NCBI RefSeq assembly: GCF_001942405.1
Contig: NZ_MKKA01000002.1
Location: forward strand, 1-64,000
Length of the DNA stretch: 64,000 nucleotides
Source of the DNA: Ornithinimicrobium sp. CNJ-824
GTDB lineage: Bacteria > Actinomycetota > Actinomycetes > Actinomycetales > Dermatophilaceae
Direction of reading: 5' to 3'
Position 1 is the first letter of the stretch. Each line of letters begins with the position of its first letter. Positions 53,358 to 62,000 of the stretch are shown one piece after another. The position numbers were made by a program, and so were the translations under genes. The notes beneath the pieces were generated by a model that saw only the letters and a list, made by a program, of their open reading frames with translations, ran no database searches and was not told where the DNA came from.

Positions 53358-53636
53358 TCAGTCCTGGCCGCGCAGGCTGGCGCGGTCGGCCACCAGGTAG
53401 GCCACCGCCGCGAGCAGGCCCAGGACGATGGCGCCCACCGCGGCGAGCAGGACCACCTCCTGCACCTGCGTGCGGCCGGCGGCGTTGGGCCCCAGCCAGC
53501 CCAGCAGGCCGCCCAGGACCGCGCCCAGCACGGCCCCGGTCGTCAGGAACCGGACCAGGTCCGGCCGTCGACGCACCGGCACGTGCTCCGGCCCGGGCCG
53601 GTCGACGGTCTCGAGGTCGTCTCGCTCGCGTGCCAC
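53358..53636 (-). CDS. Small two-helix membrane protein
   Basis: The 92-residue protein has a charged N terminus (about 1-28) and two membrane helices: FLTTGAVLGAVLGGLLGWLG (about 30-49) and VVLLAAVGAIVLGLLAAVAYLVA (about 61-83). I do not recognise the family, though similar small proteins are common in actinobacteria. The GTG at 53636 is supported by GATACT exactly 6 nt upstream, giving a leaderless start. It converges with the DsbA-like gene and diverges from the LuxR gene. Confidence 0.7.
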   Translation of the reverse strand: MARERDDLETVDRPGPEHVPVRRRPDLVRFLTTGAVLGAVLGGLLGWLGPNAAGRTQVQEVVLLAAVGAIVLGLLAAVAYLVADRASLRGQD

Positions 53637-53763
53637 CCTCCCAGTATCACCCCGGTGCCTGGGAGGACGCTCCGCCGAGCGCGCGGCCGCCGGAGACGGC
53701 ACAATCGCTGCCAAGGTCGGCCGCCGCCGGTGGCCGCAGGTCGCACGGGCAAGGGAGCTCCGC

Positions 53764-54609
53764 GTGGTCGCCGGTCCCACCCCCGCCGAGCTGGCGGTGC
53801 AGATCCTGGACACGCAGGACGTGCCCACCGCCGCCGAGGTTCTCGGCGACTGGCTGCTGCGGCTGACCGGAGCCTCGATGGCCGTCCGCGTGCGCATGGG
53901 CACCGCCGATGGCGACTGGCAGATCATGGCCTCGGCCCGCACCGAGCTGCCGCCCCCCGACGCCTGGCCGGGGCCGGACCGGCTGCGGGAGCACCCGCTC
54001 AACCGCTTCCACCGCGCGACCGGCAGCCTGCGTCCCACCCTGCTCCGGGAGGCCCAGGCCGCGGGCTGGGACCTCGACGACCGGGCCCACGAGGAGTTCG
54101 AGCGGCTGCGCCTCACCGGCCACCAGCTCACGGTCCCGACCCTGCGCGGCCCCGAGCCGCTGCGCAGGGGCGGGTGGTTGGGCTGGGTCCTGGTGTCCGA
54201 CGACGTGCTCGACGCGCGGGCCGTGGACCGGCTGGTCGCCGCGCTGCCGACGGTGGTCGGGGCCGACTCCCACCTGGGTCTGCTGGACCGCCTCGCCCCC
54301 GCGCCGCCCGAGGCTCCTCCGCTCACCGGCCGAGAGCGGATGGTCCTGCTGATGCTGGCCCAGGGCCGCACGGCCGCGGGGATCGCCTCCCGGCTGGCGA
54401 TCTCCCCGCGGACCGTGCACAAGCACCAGGAGCACCTCTACCGCAAGCTCGGCGCGGTCGACCGGCTGTCGGCCGTCCTCGCCGGGCAGCGGCTGGGGCT
54501 GCTCCCGGCACCGCCCCTCCTGGACCCGGTGCCGGAAGGCTCCGTCCGCGACCGGGCGCTCACTCCATCGGCGGCAGCGTGCAGCCTGCCTCGACCAGGG
54601 CGGGCATGA
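53764..54609 (+). CDS. LuxR-type HTH transcriptional regulator
   Basis: The 281-residue protein has an unrecognised N-terminal sensor-like domain (about 1-185; GAF-like in pattern, with MAVRVRMGTADGDWQIM). A LuxR/GerE helix-turn-helix follows at about 190-245 (LTGRERMVLLMLAQGRTAAGIASRLAISPRTVHKHQEHLYRKLG). The GTG at 53764 has AAGGGAG 6 bases before it; longer in-frame extensions are not supported. No kinase partner is adjacent. Its 3' end overlaps the 3' remnant of the IS-disrupted gene by about 50 bases. Confidence 0.82.
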   Translation: MVAGPTPAELAVQILDTQDVPTAAEVLGDWLLRLTGASMAVRVRMGTADGDWQIMASARTELPPPDAWPGPDRLREHPLNRFHRATGSLRPTLLREAQAAGWDLDDRAHEEFERLRLTGHQLTVPTLRGPEPLRRGGWLGWVLVSDDVLDARAVDRLVAALPTVVGADSHLGLLDRLAPAPPEAPPLTGRERMVLLMLAQGRTAAGIASRLAISPRTVHKHQEHLYRKLGAVDRLSAVLAGQRLGLLPAPPLLDPVPEGSVRDRALTPSAAACSLPRPGRA

Positions 54610-54884
54610 GCATGCCGAAGAGGCTGCCGAAGTGGTCGTCGGTGAGGTAGCCGATCGGCGGGGGGTTCTTGCCCTTGGCGTGGGCCCCGGCCCCGATGGT
54701 GGCCCTGCTGTGGACGAGCGGCTCCTGCGGGAACTCCCACAGCTGCACCCAGTCGGCCACCACCGCGTCCGCGACCGGACCGCAGGTCTCCTGCTCGTCC
54801 GGGGCGAGGAGGAACATCCGCACCATCCCGCTGACCGGCACCCAGGCGGTGCCGTTGGCGGCCAGCCCCTGTGCGTCAGGATGA
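54560..54884 (-). pseudogene. 3' part of a small secreted-protein gene, cut by the IS
   Basis: The minus-strand frame reads ...AQGLAANGTAWVPVSGMVRMFLLAPDEQETCGPV and ends ALVEAGCTLPPME at 54560. It is open right up to the IS left end and has no start of its own beyond an internal GTG at 54841. I take it as the C-terminal part of the protein whose signal peptide is at 56365-56509, because both are on the same strand, flank the IS directly and together make a complete small secreted protein. The exact joint is not resolved. Confidence 0.6.
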
Positions 54885-54987
54885 GGTGAGACACCACCGC
54901 TGATCTGCTACTGACCTCGCACGGGGCGAGAAATGGACACTTTGAGATGACGATGACGGTTGCTGACGTCGCGCCGATGATGGGGCC

Positions 54988-55350
54988 ATGGCTCCTCGTG
55001 CTGACCGTCCCAAGCGGCGCTCGTTCACCGCCGAGTTCAAGGCGGCGATCCTGGCCGAGTACGACGCCGCGGGCAGGGAGGAGCGAGGCGCGATCCTGCG
55101 CCGTGAGGGTCTGTACACCTCCCACATCGCCGAGTGGCGCAAGGCCGCGCAGGCCGGCTCGCTGTCCGGGCTGGGCAGCAGGCCGCGGGACCGGCGCGAG
55201 CGGGAGGTGCAGGCGCTACGGGTCCGGGCGGAGAAGGCCGAGGCCGAGCTGGCCAGGACCAAGGCGGCGCTGGACCTGATGGGAAAAGCACACGCGCTCT
55301 TGGAGACGCTCTCCGAGAGCGCGGACAAGCCGCCGCGGTCGCCGCGGTGA
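54988..55350 (+). CDS. IS3-family transposase OrfA
   Basis: The 120-residue protein has an N-terminal helix-turn-helix (RRSFTAEFKAAILAEYDAAGREERGAILRREGLYTSHIAEWRKA) that binds the IS ends. A heptad-rich coiled coil (about 70-105; REVQALRVRAEKAEAELARTKAAL) serves oligomerisation. It shares its first 100 residues with the OrfAB fusion and on its own acts as a regulator in IS3 elements. Confidence 0.9.
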   Translation: MAPRADRPKRRSFTAEFKAAILAEYDAAGREERGAILRREGLYTSHIAEWRKAAQAGSLSGLGSRPRDRREREVQALRVRAEKAEAELARTKAALDLMGKAHALLETLSESADKPPRSPR

Positions 55351-56348
55351 TCAACCCAGCCGTGGACGAGGTGGCCGAGCACGTCGGCACCGCCAGGGCG
55401 TGCGCGCTGCTGGGCCGCTCCCGCGCCGGCCACTACCGGGCCAAGAACCCGCCACCGCCACGCCCGTCGCCACCCCGGCCGGCACCGGCGAACAAGCTGA
55501 CACCGGCCGAGCGGGCCCACGTGCTGTCGGTGCTGACCAGCGAACGGTTCGCGGACAAGTCGGTCGCCCAGGTCTGGGCCACGCTGCTGGACGAGGGCAC
55601 CTACCTGTGCTCGAGGTCGACGATGCACCGCATCCTGCGCGAGCACGACATGGCCGGGGAACGGCGCCGGCAGGCCACCCATCCGCCCCGGCAGCGACCG
55701 GAGCTGGTGGCCACCGCCCCGGGGCAGGTGTGGTCCTGGGACATCACCAAGCTCAAAGGGCCGGAGCGGGGCGTGTACTACGACCTGTACGTCGTGCTCG
55801 ACATCTTCTCCCGGTTCGTCGTGGCCTGGACCATCGCGGCCCGCGAGGACGCCGACATCGCCAAGAACCTGCTCGAGCACGCGATGGGCATCCACGGGGT
55901 CCCCGAGGCGATCCACGCCGACCGGGGCACCTCGATGACCTCCAAACCGGTGGCCCAGCTGCTGGTGGACCTGGGCGTGGCCCGCTCCCACTCGAGGCCG
56001 CACGTGTCCAACGACAACCCCTACAGCGAGGCGGCGTTCAAGACGCTGAAGTACGCCCCGGTCTTCCCCGAGCGCTTCGGGTCGCTGGCCGACGCCGGCG
56101 CGTTCGCCGAAGCCTTCTTCGCCTACTACAACCACGAGCACCGCCACTCCGGGATCGGGCTGCACACCCCCGCCAGCGTCCACTACGGCACCGCCACCCA
56201 GGTCCGCGCCCAACGCCAGGCCACCCTGGACGCTGCCTACGCCGCCCGCCCCGAACGCTTCGGCCACCGCCGACCCCAAGCGCCGAACCTGCCCACCGCG
56301 GCGTGGATCAACCAACCCTCACAGGAGGCTCTCATACAGACCGCCTGA
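54988..56348 (+). CDS. IS3-family OrfAB transposase, by -1 frameshifting
   Basis: The slippery heptamer G-GGA-AAA at 55281-55287 sits in the correct phase of orfA. A -1 slip there continues as STRALGDALRERGQAAAV into orfB, giving about 453 residues. OrfB has the DDE catalytic triad: Asp in VWSWDITKL, Asp in AIHADRGTSM, and Glu in SNDNPYSEAAFKTLKY. The frame is undamaged, so the element may be active. Confidence 0.85.
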
Positions 56349-56364
56349 CGGAACCTGTCTCACC

Positions 56365-56509
56365 CGCCTTGACACTTTCCGAGCTGCTCGTAGGCCTGCT
56401 CCTGCCAGTCGTGCTTGTAGCACTCGTGCGCCGAGGCCGCGGTGGCCCCGACCAACGACAGGGCGGCCCCGGCCGCCAGGGCCCCGACGGCCCGTTGTCC
56501 CATCCGCAT
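56365..56509 (-). pseudogene. 5' part of a small secreted-protein gene, cut by the IS
   Basis: An ATG at 56509 preceded by AGGAG opens MRMGQRAVGALAAGAALSLVG followed by ATAASA, a clear signal peptide. The mature start is HECYKHDWQEQAYEQLGKCQGG, and a TGA at the IS end then stops the frame. Small actinobacterial secreted proteins with a mature AHEC start are known but have no assigned function. The remaining part appears to lie at 54560-54884. Confidence 0.62.
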
Positions 56510-56610
56510 GGCTGCTCCTTCGTCGTCGTGCGCCCCGGCGGGGCGCCCCGGACCAGCGTGGCGGCAGCGGTGCGGCGGGCACCATACGCAGTGGTGCGTA
56601 CGCGGGCGGC

Positions 56611-57012
56611 TCAGACGAGGGGCAGGTGGCCCGACAGGTCCGCCCGTTGCCCGGACGCGCTGACCGTCCCCTCCTCGACGGCCTGCGCCCAGGACAGCCT
56701 GCCGGTGGCGAGGGCCAGCCAGGTGGCCGCGTCGGTCTCGACGACGTTCGTCGGGGTCCCGCGGGTGTGCCGCGGGCCCTCGATGCACTGGACGGCGGCG
56801 TAGGGCGGGACCCGCACCTCCACCGAGCGGCCGGGGGCGCGCAGCGCCAGCTCCTCGGTGGTCCAGCGCACGGCCGGACCCAGCACGGCGCGCCCGAGCG
56901 CGGCGGTGGCGGCACGCCATACCTGCGGGTCGTCCTCCCCCTGGGTGGCCGCGCGCCAGGCCGCCAGGGCCTGTTCCCCCTCGGCGGGGTCGGTGCGCCG
57001 TCGGGCGGGCAC
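56611..57012 (-). CDS. Sterol carrier family protein (actinobacterial)
   Basis: The 133-residue protein has the conserved segments [38 protein letters not shown] and [42 protein letters not shown] of the small actinobacterial SCP2-like family. In many relatives it lies beside purine genes; here it is separated from purFM by the LuxR gene and the IS. The ligand is unknown. It follows arcA by 3 bases on the same strand. Confidence 0.85.
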   Translation of the reverse strand: MPARRRTDPAEGEQALAAWRAATQGEDDPQVWRAATAALGRAVLGPAVRWTTEELALRAPGRSVEVRVPPYAAVQCIEGPRHTRGTPTNVVETDAATWLALATGRLSWAQAVEEGTVSASGQRADLSGHLPLV

Positions 57013-57015
57013 GCC

Positions 57016-58254
57016 TCAGCCCAGCGGGTCGCGCTCGATCGGGCAGGACATGCAGCGCGGACCGCCGCGGCCCCGGCCCAGCTCGGAGCCGGACATCGTC
57101 AGCACCTCCACGCCCTGGGCGCGCAGGTAGTCGTTGGTCACCGTGTTGCGCTCGTAGCCCACGACGACGCCGGGCTCCAGCGCGAGCACGTTGCAGCCGT
57201 CGTCCCACTGCTCGCGGGCCGCGGCGCGCGGGTCCTGGTCGGCGGCGAGCACGCGCAGCGAGTCCAGGCCCAGCGCCTCGGCGATGACGTCCATCATCCG
57301 TTCGGGCGCGTTGCGCCGGATGACCACGTCGACCTCCCCGTCGCCCGCCACGTCCCCGGCGGTCATCGTCCACGACGGCAGGTCCGGAAGCCCGCTGTAG
57401 CGGGTGAAGGTGCCCTCGTCGATCATCGTCATCACGGTGTCCAGGTGCATGACCGCCCGGGCCTTGGGCATGTCCAGCGCGACGACCGTGGTGACGTCGC
57501 CGGCGGCGAGCATGCGGCGCGCGAGCCGTTCCACGCCCATCGGCGTGGTGCGCTCGGACAGCCCGACGAGGACGACCCCCCGGCCGAGGACGAGGATGTC
57601 GCCGCCCTCGGCGGTGGCCGGTCCGTCGTGCACGCCGTGCGCCCACCAGCGCATGCCCGCGTCGGCGAACATCGGGTGGTAGGTGTAGATGGCGTCGTAG
57701 TGCACCGTCTCCCGGCGCCGCGCCTTCTTGTGCATCGAGTTGACCGCGACGCCGTCGTGCACCCAGGCGGAGGTGTCCCGGGTGAACAGGTGGTTGGGCA
57801 GCGGCGCGAGCACGGCGTCGTGCAGGTCCAGCTGCTCGATCATCAGGCTCTGCGGGGAGGGGATGGCGTCGAGCACCTCGGCCTTGGTGATCCCCCCGAT
57901 GAGGTGGCGGGTCAGCCGGGCGTCGTCCATCTGCTCGAAGGCGGTGCGCAGCTCCTCCGCGGCCATCGGCCCCACGTGCCGCTGGTCCAGGGAGGCGTCG
58001 AGGATGTAGCGGCGCGCCTCGGGAACGGCGACGGTCTCGCGCAGCAGCTGGTCGAAGTGGTGGACGGTGATACCGCGGTCGGTCATCAGCCGGGAGAAGT
58101 GGTCGTGCTCCTCCTGGGCCTTCTCCACCCACAGGATCTCGTCGAAGAGGTAGCGCTCCTTGTTCGCCGGGGTCAGGCGGTGCATCTCCAGGCCCGGGCG
58201 GTGGACGATGACCTGGCGCAGGCGACCGACCTCGGAGCCGACGTGGAACGGCAT
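57016..58254 (-). CDS. arcA: Arginine deiminase
   Basis: The 412-residue enzyme hydrolyses arginine to citrulline and ammonia. It has [13 protein letters not shown] at the start, [34 protein letters not shown] and catalytic Cys401 in [14 protein letters not shown]. The ornithine carbamoyltransferase, carbamate kinase and antiporter genes that usually accompany it are not adjacent. The start codon at 58254 lies within a GGTATGCC octamer. Confidence 0.95.
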   Translation of the reverse strand: MPFHVGSEVGRLRQVIVHRPGLEMHRLTPANKERYLFDEILWVEKAQEEHDHFSRLMTDRGITVHHFDQLLRETVAVPEARRYILDASLDQRHVGPMAAEELRTAFEQMDDARLTRHLIGGITKAEVLDAIPSPQSLMIEQLDLHDAVLAPLPNHLFTRDTSAWVHDGVAVNSMHKKARRRETVHYDAIYTYHPMFADAGMRWWAHGVHDGPATAEGGDILVLGRGVVLVGLSERTTPMGVERLARRMLAAGDVTTVVALDMPKARAVMHLDTVMTMIDEGTFTRYSGLPDLPSWTMTAGDVAGDGEVDVVIRRNAPERMMDVIAEALGLDSLRVLAADQDPRAAAREQWDDGCNVLALEPGVVVGYERNTVTNDYLRAQGVEVLTMSGSELGRGRGGPRCMSCPIERDPLG

Positions 58255-58377
58255 ACCGTGGCTTCCTCTCTCGTGGGACGCCCGAACGGGCGGCGGGGCG
58301 CCTCATCCTCCCACGGACGAGGTATGGGGTGCAGGTGCCGTCAGGGGTGGTCGGGCGCCGGTGGCAGGATGGCGCCC

Positions 58378-59427
58378 ATGCGAGCCACGATCCTCCACGC
58401 GCCCGGTGACGTCCGCCTCGAGGAGGTGCCCGACCCCACCCTGGTCCGGCCGACCGACGCGATCGTCCGGGTGACCGCGAGCTGCGTCTGCGGGTCGGAC
58501 CTGTGGCCCTACCGGGGCATCAACCCGGTCGACAAGCCGCGGCGGATCGGCCACGAGTTCGTCGGGATCGTCGAGGAGGTCGGCGACGAGGTGACCTCGG
58601 TGCGGCCGGGGCAGTTCGTCATCGCCCCGTTCCGGTTCAGCTGCGGCCGGTGCGCCCACTGCCGCAACGGCGTGCAGACCTCGTGCGTGCTGGGCGGCGA
58701 CGGCTGGGGCGGCCGGGACGGCGACGGGGAGTGGACGCCCGGGTGCCAGGGGGACGTGATGCGGGTGCCCTACGCCGACGCCACCCTCGTCGCCACGCCC
58801 GAGGTGCCCGACGAGGAGCTGCTGCCCTCGATGCTGGCGCTGTCCGACGTCATGGCCACCGGGTGGCACTGCGCGGTCTTGGCGGGGGTGCAGGAGGGCG
58901 AGACCGTCGTCGTCGTGGGCGACGGGGCCGTGGGCCTGTCGGCGGTGCTCTCGGCGGCCCGGATGGGCGCCGGCCGGGTCGTGGCGATGTCGCGCCACGA
59001 GCCGCGCCAGGACATCGCCCGCCGGTTCGGCGCCACCGACGTCGTCGCCGAGCGGGGCGAGGAGGGTGCGGAACGGATCCTGGAGCTGACCGACGGCGTG
59101 GGGGCCGACCGCGTGCTCGAGTGCGTCGGCACCGGGGAGTCGATGACCCAGGCGTTCGACTCGGCGCGCCCGGGCGGGACCGTGGGCTTCGTCGGCGTCC
59201 CGCACGGCGTGGAGGTGCCGGTCCGACGGATGTTCCGGCACAACGTCGCGCTGGCGGGCGGGGTGGCTCCGGTCCGGCACTACCTGGAGCAGCTGCGCGA
59301 CGACGTGCTCGCCGGCGAGATCGAGCCCGGCCTCGTCTTCGACCTGACGCTGCCGCTGGCCGAGGTGGCCGAGGCCTACCGGGCGATGGACGAGCGCCGG
59401 GCGATCAAGGTCATGCTCACGCCCTGA
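58378..59427 (+). CDS. Zinc-dependent alcohol dehydrogenase family protein
   Basis: The 349-residue medium-chain dehydrogenase has the catalytic-zinc region VCGSDLWPYRG and GHEFVGIVEEVG, and the structural-zinc cysteine cluster SCGRCAHCRNGVQTSC. The NAD site is VVVVGDGAVGLSAVLSA. It resembles threonine dehydrogenase/Zn-ADH proteins that have a WGGRDGDGEWTPGCQGDVMRVPYAD insertion. The substrate is unknown. The ATG at 58378 is chosen over an in-frame ATG at 58369: CAGGAT lies 7 nt upstream, and an AGGA motif could also serve. Confidence 0.9.
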   Translation: MRATILHAPGDVRLEEVPDPTLVRPTDAIVRVTASCVCGSDLWPYRGINPVDKPRRIGHEFVGIVEEVGDEVTSVRPGQFVIAPFRFSCGRCAHCRNGVQTSCVLGGDGWGGRDGDGEWTPGCQGDVMRVPYADATLVATPEVPDEELLPSMLALSDVMATGWHCAVLAGVQEGETVVVVGDGAVGLSAVLSAARMGAGRVVAMSRHEPRQDIARRFGATDVVAERGEEGAERILELTDGVGADRVLECVGTGESMTQAFDSARPGGTVGFVGVPHGVEVPVRRMFRHNVALAGGVAPVRHYLEQLRDDVLAGEIEPGLVFDLTLPLAEVAEAYRAMDERRAIKVMLTP

Positions 59428-59446
59428 GGGGGTCCGGGGATGGAAG

Positions 59447-59536
59447 AACCCCTCGCGCACCTGGAAGAGCTCACCTGCCCTTGCTGCATTCCTGCCCTGG
59501 GGGAGTTCAGTGAGGTACCACCGCACGAGGGGTCCG
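59447..59536 (-). ncRNA. ffs: Bacterial small signal recognition particle RNA (4.5S)
   Basis: The minus strand contains the apical core CAGGGCAGGAATGCAGCAAG with the GGAA loop region and AGCAAGG asymmetric bulge of SRP helix 8. It is flanked by ACTCCCC and GAGCTC stem segments and closed by CCCCTCG (59532-59526) with CGAGGGG (59455-59449). Streptomyces SRP RNA has nearly the same core. A promoter lies just upstream. It converges with the alcohol dehydrogenase gene, its 3' end lying about 20 bases from that stop codon. Confidence 0.9.
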
Positions 59537-59542
59537 GGGACC

Positions 59543-59572
59543 AGTGTAGGCGACCGGCGACGGGCGGGCCAA
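59543..59572 (-). promoter_or_regulatory. Promoter of the SRP RNA
   Basis: On the minus strand TTGGCC (59572-59567) and TACACT (59548-59543) are 18 bases apart. They place a start at about 59536, immediately before the closing stem of the RNA. Confidence 0.65.
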
Positions 59573-59818
59573 CGAGCGGGTCGACGTGCGGTCGACGTGC
59601 GGGCCGCGCCGAGTGATGGCCTCACGGCGCCCGCCACGCGGTACGCTGGTGGTGCCATCGCGGCTGGACACCTCCGACGCGTCGATCTGCTGCAGATCCG
59701 CTGGACCAGCTCGCTCCCGGGGACGTCTCCGTCCGGGGCTGCCGGGCGTCCTCGCCTGCGGGTGAGGTGCGGGCCAGGTCCCGCCGGGGATTGACCGACC
59801 ACTCCTGAGGAGGAGTTC
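59573..59818 (+). other. Leader region of the SNF2-type helicase gene
   Basis: These 246 bases upstream of the helicase start hold no convincing reading frame. A GGACG/CGTCC hairpin can form near 59719-59735, and the end carries the ribosome site GAGGAGGAG. The length and GC-rich foldability suggest a long 5' untranslated region, but no known RNA family is recognised. Confidence 0.4.
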
Positions 59819-61993
59819 GTGGCTCGAGGAGCCCAGCGTCCCAGCGGCGCACGCACGCGTCAGAACGGCGCACGCACGCGCCAGCACGACGCCCGCACCC
59901 GCACCCGGCGCGGGCCTGGCCACGACGCCGACGGCACGATCCAGGTGCTCGCCAAGGTGGTCCGCGAGGTCGAGGCCGCGGTCAGGCGCGGCCGCACGCC
60001 CCCCTCGGTCCGGACGAAGTTCCAGGTGGTGGCGCTCCTCATGCGTGAGGAACGGGCCCGCGTCAAGGCGGACGGGGAGATGTCGGCGGCGCGGCGTACC
60101 GAGGAGCTCAAGCGCCTCGACGGCATCGCCACCATCCTGGCGACGACCGCCGCCCGCGACACCACCCTCCTCGGCCTGCTCGCCGACGACGCCGTCATCA
60201 CCGACCGGGCACGGTCGTTGCGCCGCGAGCTCCTCGAGCAGGCCGGCGTCGAGGTGCCGGAGGAACCCGTCGAGCAGGCCCCGCCGGCCGAGCCCACGCC
60301 GGCCGTGCAGCGACAGGTGGTGCCCCCGTCGGTGCTCTCCCGTCAGCGCGCCAACCCCTTCCTCCCGCCCGACTTCTCCGCCGTCGCCCGGCGCACGGCC
60401 AGGCCCCGCCGCCTCGCCGGCTGGGAGCTCATCGAGCCGTTGCTGCGGTCCTTCGAGGACGGCGGGGCGCTCTCGTGCATGGACCTGCCGGAACCGGCCC
60501 CCACCCTGCTGCCCGACGGGCTCGAGCTCATGCCGCACCAGGCGAGGGTGGTCGCCGCGGCCGCGGCGGGCCACCGGACGTTCCTGCTGGCCGACGAGCC
60601 CGGCCTGGGCAAGACGGCGCAGGCGCTGCTCGCCGCCCAGGCGGCGGACGCCTACCCGCTGCTCGTCGTCGTGCCGAACGTGGTCAAGATGAACTGGGCG
60701 CGCGAGGCCGCGCTGTGGACCCCCGCCCACCGGGCCACGGTGGTCCACGGCGACGGGCACTCGATCGACGGCTTCGCGGACATCATCGTCGTCAACTACG
60801 AGGTGCTCGACCGGCACGTGGGCTGGCTCGGGGAGCTGGGCCTGCGCGGGATGGTCGTCGACGAGGCCCACTACATCAAGAACCGCAAGTCGCAGCGGTC
60901 CCAGCACGTCCTGCGCCTCTCCGAGCGCATCCGCACGCGGACCGGCCACCCCCTGCTCATGGCCCTCACCGGCACGCCGCTGATCAACGACATCGAGGAC
61001 TTCACGGCGATCTGGCAGTTCCTCGGCTGGATCGACGAGACCCGCCCGGTCGGTGAGCTGATGGAGGCGCTCGAGGAGATCGGTCTCACGCCGGCCGACC
61101 GGGGCTTCTCCGCCGCCGCCCGCGCCGCCGTCGTCGAGCGCGGCATCGTGCGGCGACGCAAGGTGGACGTGGCCACCGACCTGCCCGCCCGCCGCGTCGC
61201 CGACGTGCCGGTGGAGCTCGACGACGAGGCCGGCCGCTCCGTCCGGGCCGCGGAGCAGAGCCTGGCCCGCCGTCTCGTCGCGCGCTACGAGCAGGCGCTG
61301 GAGGCGCGACCCGGCGGCGGGGCCGTCGAGGGCGTCGACCACGACCTCGTGCGGAAGGTCGCCGCCAGGGAGCGGGCGAGCAGGGCGACGGCCTCGGACG
61401 AGAACGTCTTCAGCATGATGCGGCGCATCGGTCAGGCGAAGGCGGGGCTCGCGGCCGACTACGCCGCGCAGCTGGCCCGCAGCGCCGGGAAGGTCGTGCT
61501 CTTCGCCAAGCACATCGACGTCATGGACACCGCCGAGGAGACCTTCGCCCGGCGGGGCATCCGGTACGCCTCCATCCGCGGGGACCAGACGGCGTCGGCC
61601 CGGCAGAAGCACATCGACGCGTTCACCGAGGGCCCGGACGTGGCCGTCGCCGTGTGCTCCCTGGCCGCCGCCGGCGTGGGCATCAACCTGCAGGTGGCCT
61701 CCAACCTGGTCCTGGCGGAGCTGTCGTGGACCGACGCCGAGCAGACCCAGGCCATCGACCGCGTCCACCGCATCGGGCAGGAGGAGCCGGTCACGGCGTG
61801 GCGGATCATCGCCGCGCAGACCCTCGACACGAGGATCGCCGAGCTCATCGACAGCAAGGCGGGGCTGGCGGCGCGGGCCCTCGACGGGGCCGACCAGGAG
61901 ATCCCCGACTCGGCCGACGTCCAGCTCGAGGCGCTCGTCACGCTCCTCGAGGAGGCGCTCGGGGAACGCGTCGCGGGGCCGGCGGTGGGCTGA
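59819..61993 (+). CDS. SNF2-family DEAD/DEAH-box helicase-like ATPase
   Basis: The 724-residue protein has an Arg-rich N terminus (about 10-30) made of three 7-residue repeats (GARTRQN, GARTRQH, DARTRTR). A helical domain (about 38-150) and a SNF2 ATPase follow (about 215-700). The ATPase has Walker A DEPGLGKTAQALL, DEAH in VVDEAHYIKN, motif III LTGTPLIN, motif V GVGINLQVASNLVLAELSW and motif VI QAIDRVHRIGQEEPV. It resembles SMARCAL1/HepA-type annealing helicases in layout. No defence or methylase partner is adjacent. The GTG at 59819 follows GAGGAGGAG. Confidence 0.88.
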   Translation: MARGAQRPSGARTRQNGARTRQHDARTRTRRGPGHDADGTIQVLAKVVREVEAAVRRGRTPPSVRTKFQVVALLMREERARVKADGEMSAARRTEELKRLDGIATILATTAARDTTLLGLLADDAVITDRARSLRRELLEQAGVEVPEEPVEQAPPAEPTPAVQRQVVPPSVLSRQRANPFLPPDFSAVARRTARPRRLAGWELIEPLLRSFEDGGALSCMDLPEPAPTLLPDGLELMPHQARVVAAAAAGHRTFLLADEPGLGKTAQALLAAQAADAYPLLVVVPNVVKMNWAREAALWTPAHRATVVHGDGHSIDGFADIIVVNYEVLDRHVGWLGELGLRGMVVDEAHYIKNRKSQRSQHVLRLSERIRTRTGHPLLMALTGTPLINDIEDFTAIWQFLGWIDETRPVGELMEALEEIGLTPADRGFSAAARAAVVERGIVRRRKVDVATDLPARRVADVPVELDDEAGRSVRAAEQSLARRLVARYEQALEARPGGGAVEGVDHDLVRKVAARERASRATASDENVFSMMRRIGQAKAGLAADYAAQLARSAGKVVLFAKHIDVMDTAEETFARRGIRYASIRGDQTASARQKHIDAFTEGPDVAVAVCSLAAAGVGINLQVASNLVLAELSWTDAEQTQAIDRVHRIGQEEPVTAWRIIAAQTLDTRIAELIDSKAGLAARALDGADQEIPDSADVQLEALVTLLEEALGERVAGPAVG
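59846..59908 (+). repeat. Three 21-bp repeats in the helicase N terminus
   Basis: Units at 59846-59866, 59867-59887 and 59888-59908 encode GARTRQN, GARTRQH and DARTRTR. The first two differ at only three bases and the third is diverged. The products form a basic tail that could bind nucleic acid. Confidence 0.8.
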
Positions 61994-62000
61994 GGCCGCC

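Larger units (their letters stand above)
54885..56364 (+). mobile_element. IS3-family insertion sequence
   Basis: A 1.48-kb element is bounded by inverted 9-mers GGTGAGACA (54885-54893) and TGTCTCACC (56356-56364). It carries orfA and orfB in overlapping frames with a DDE transposase. The true ends may extend a few bases further, and no target-site duplication is obvious. It sits inside a minus-strand secreted-protein gene. Confidence 0.85.

Noticed and set aside
53428-53763. A longer N terminus for the LuxR regulator
   Set aside because: The extension has no domain, overlaps the minus-strand membrane-protein gene and its promoter, and bypasses the good ribosome site before GTG 53764.
54870-56375. 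Target-site duplication of the IS
   Set aside because: Bases next to the 9-bp inverted repeats (atga on the left, cgcc on the right) do not match, and other boundary choices did not give a convincing duplication either.
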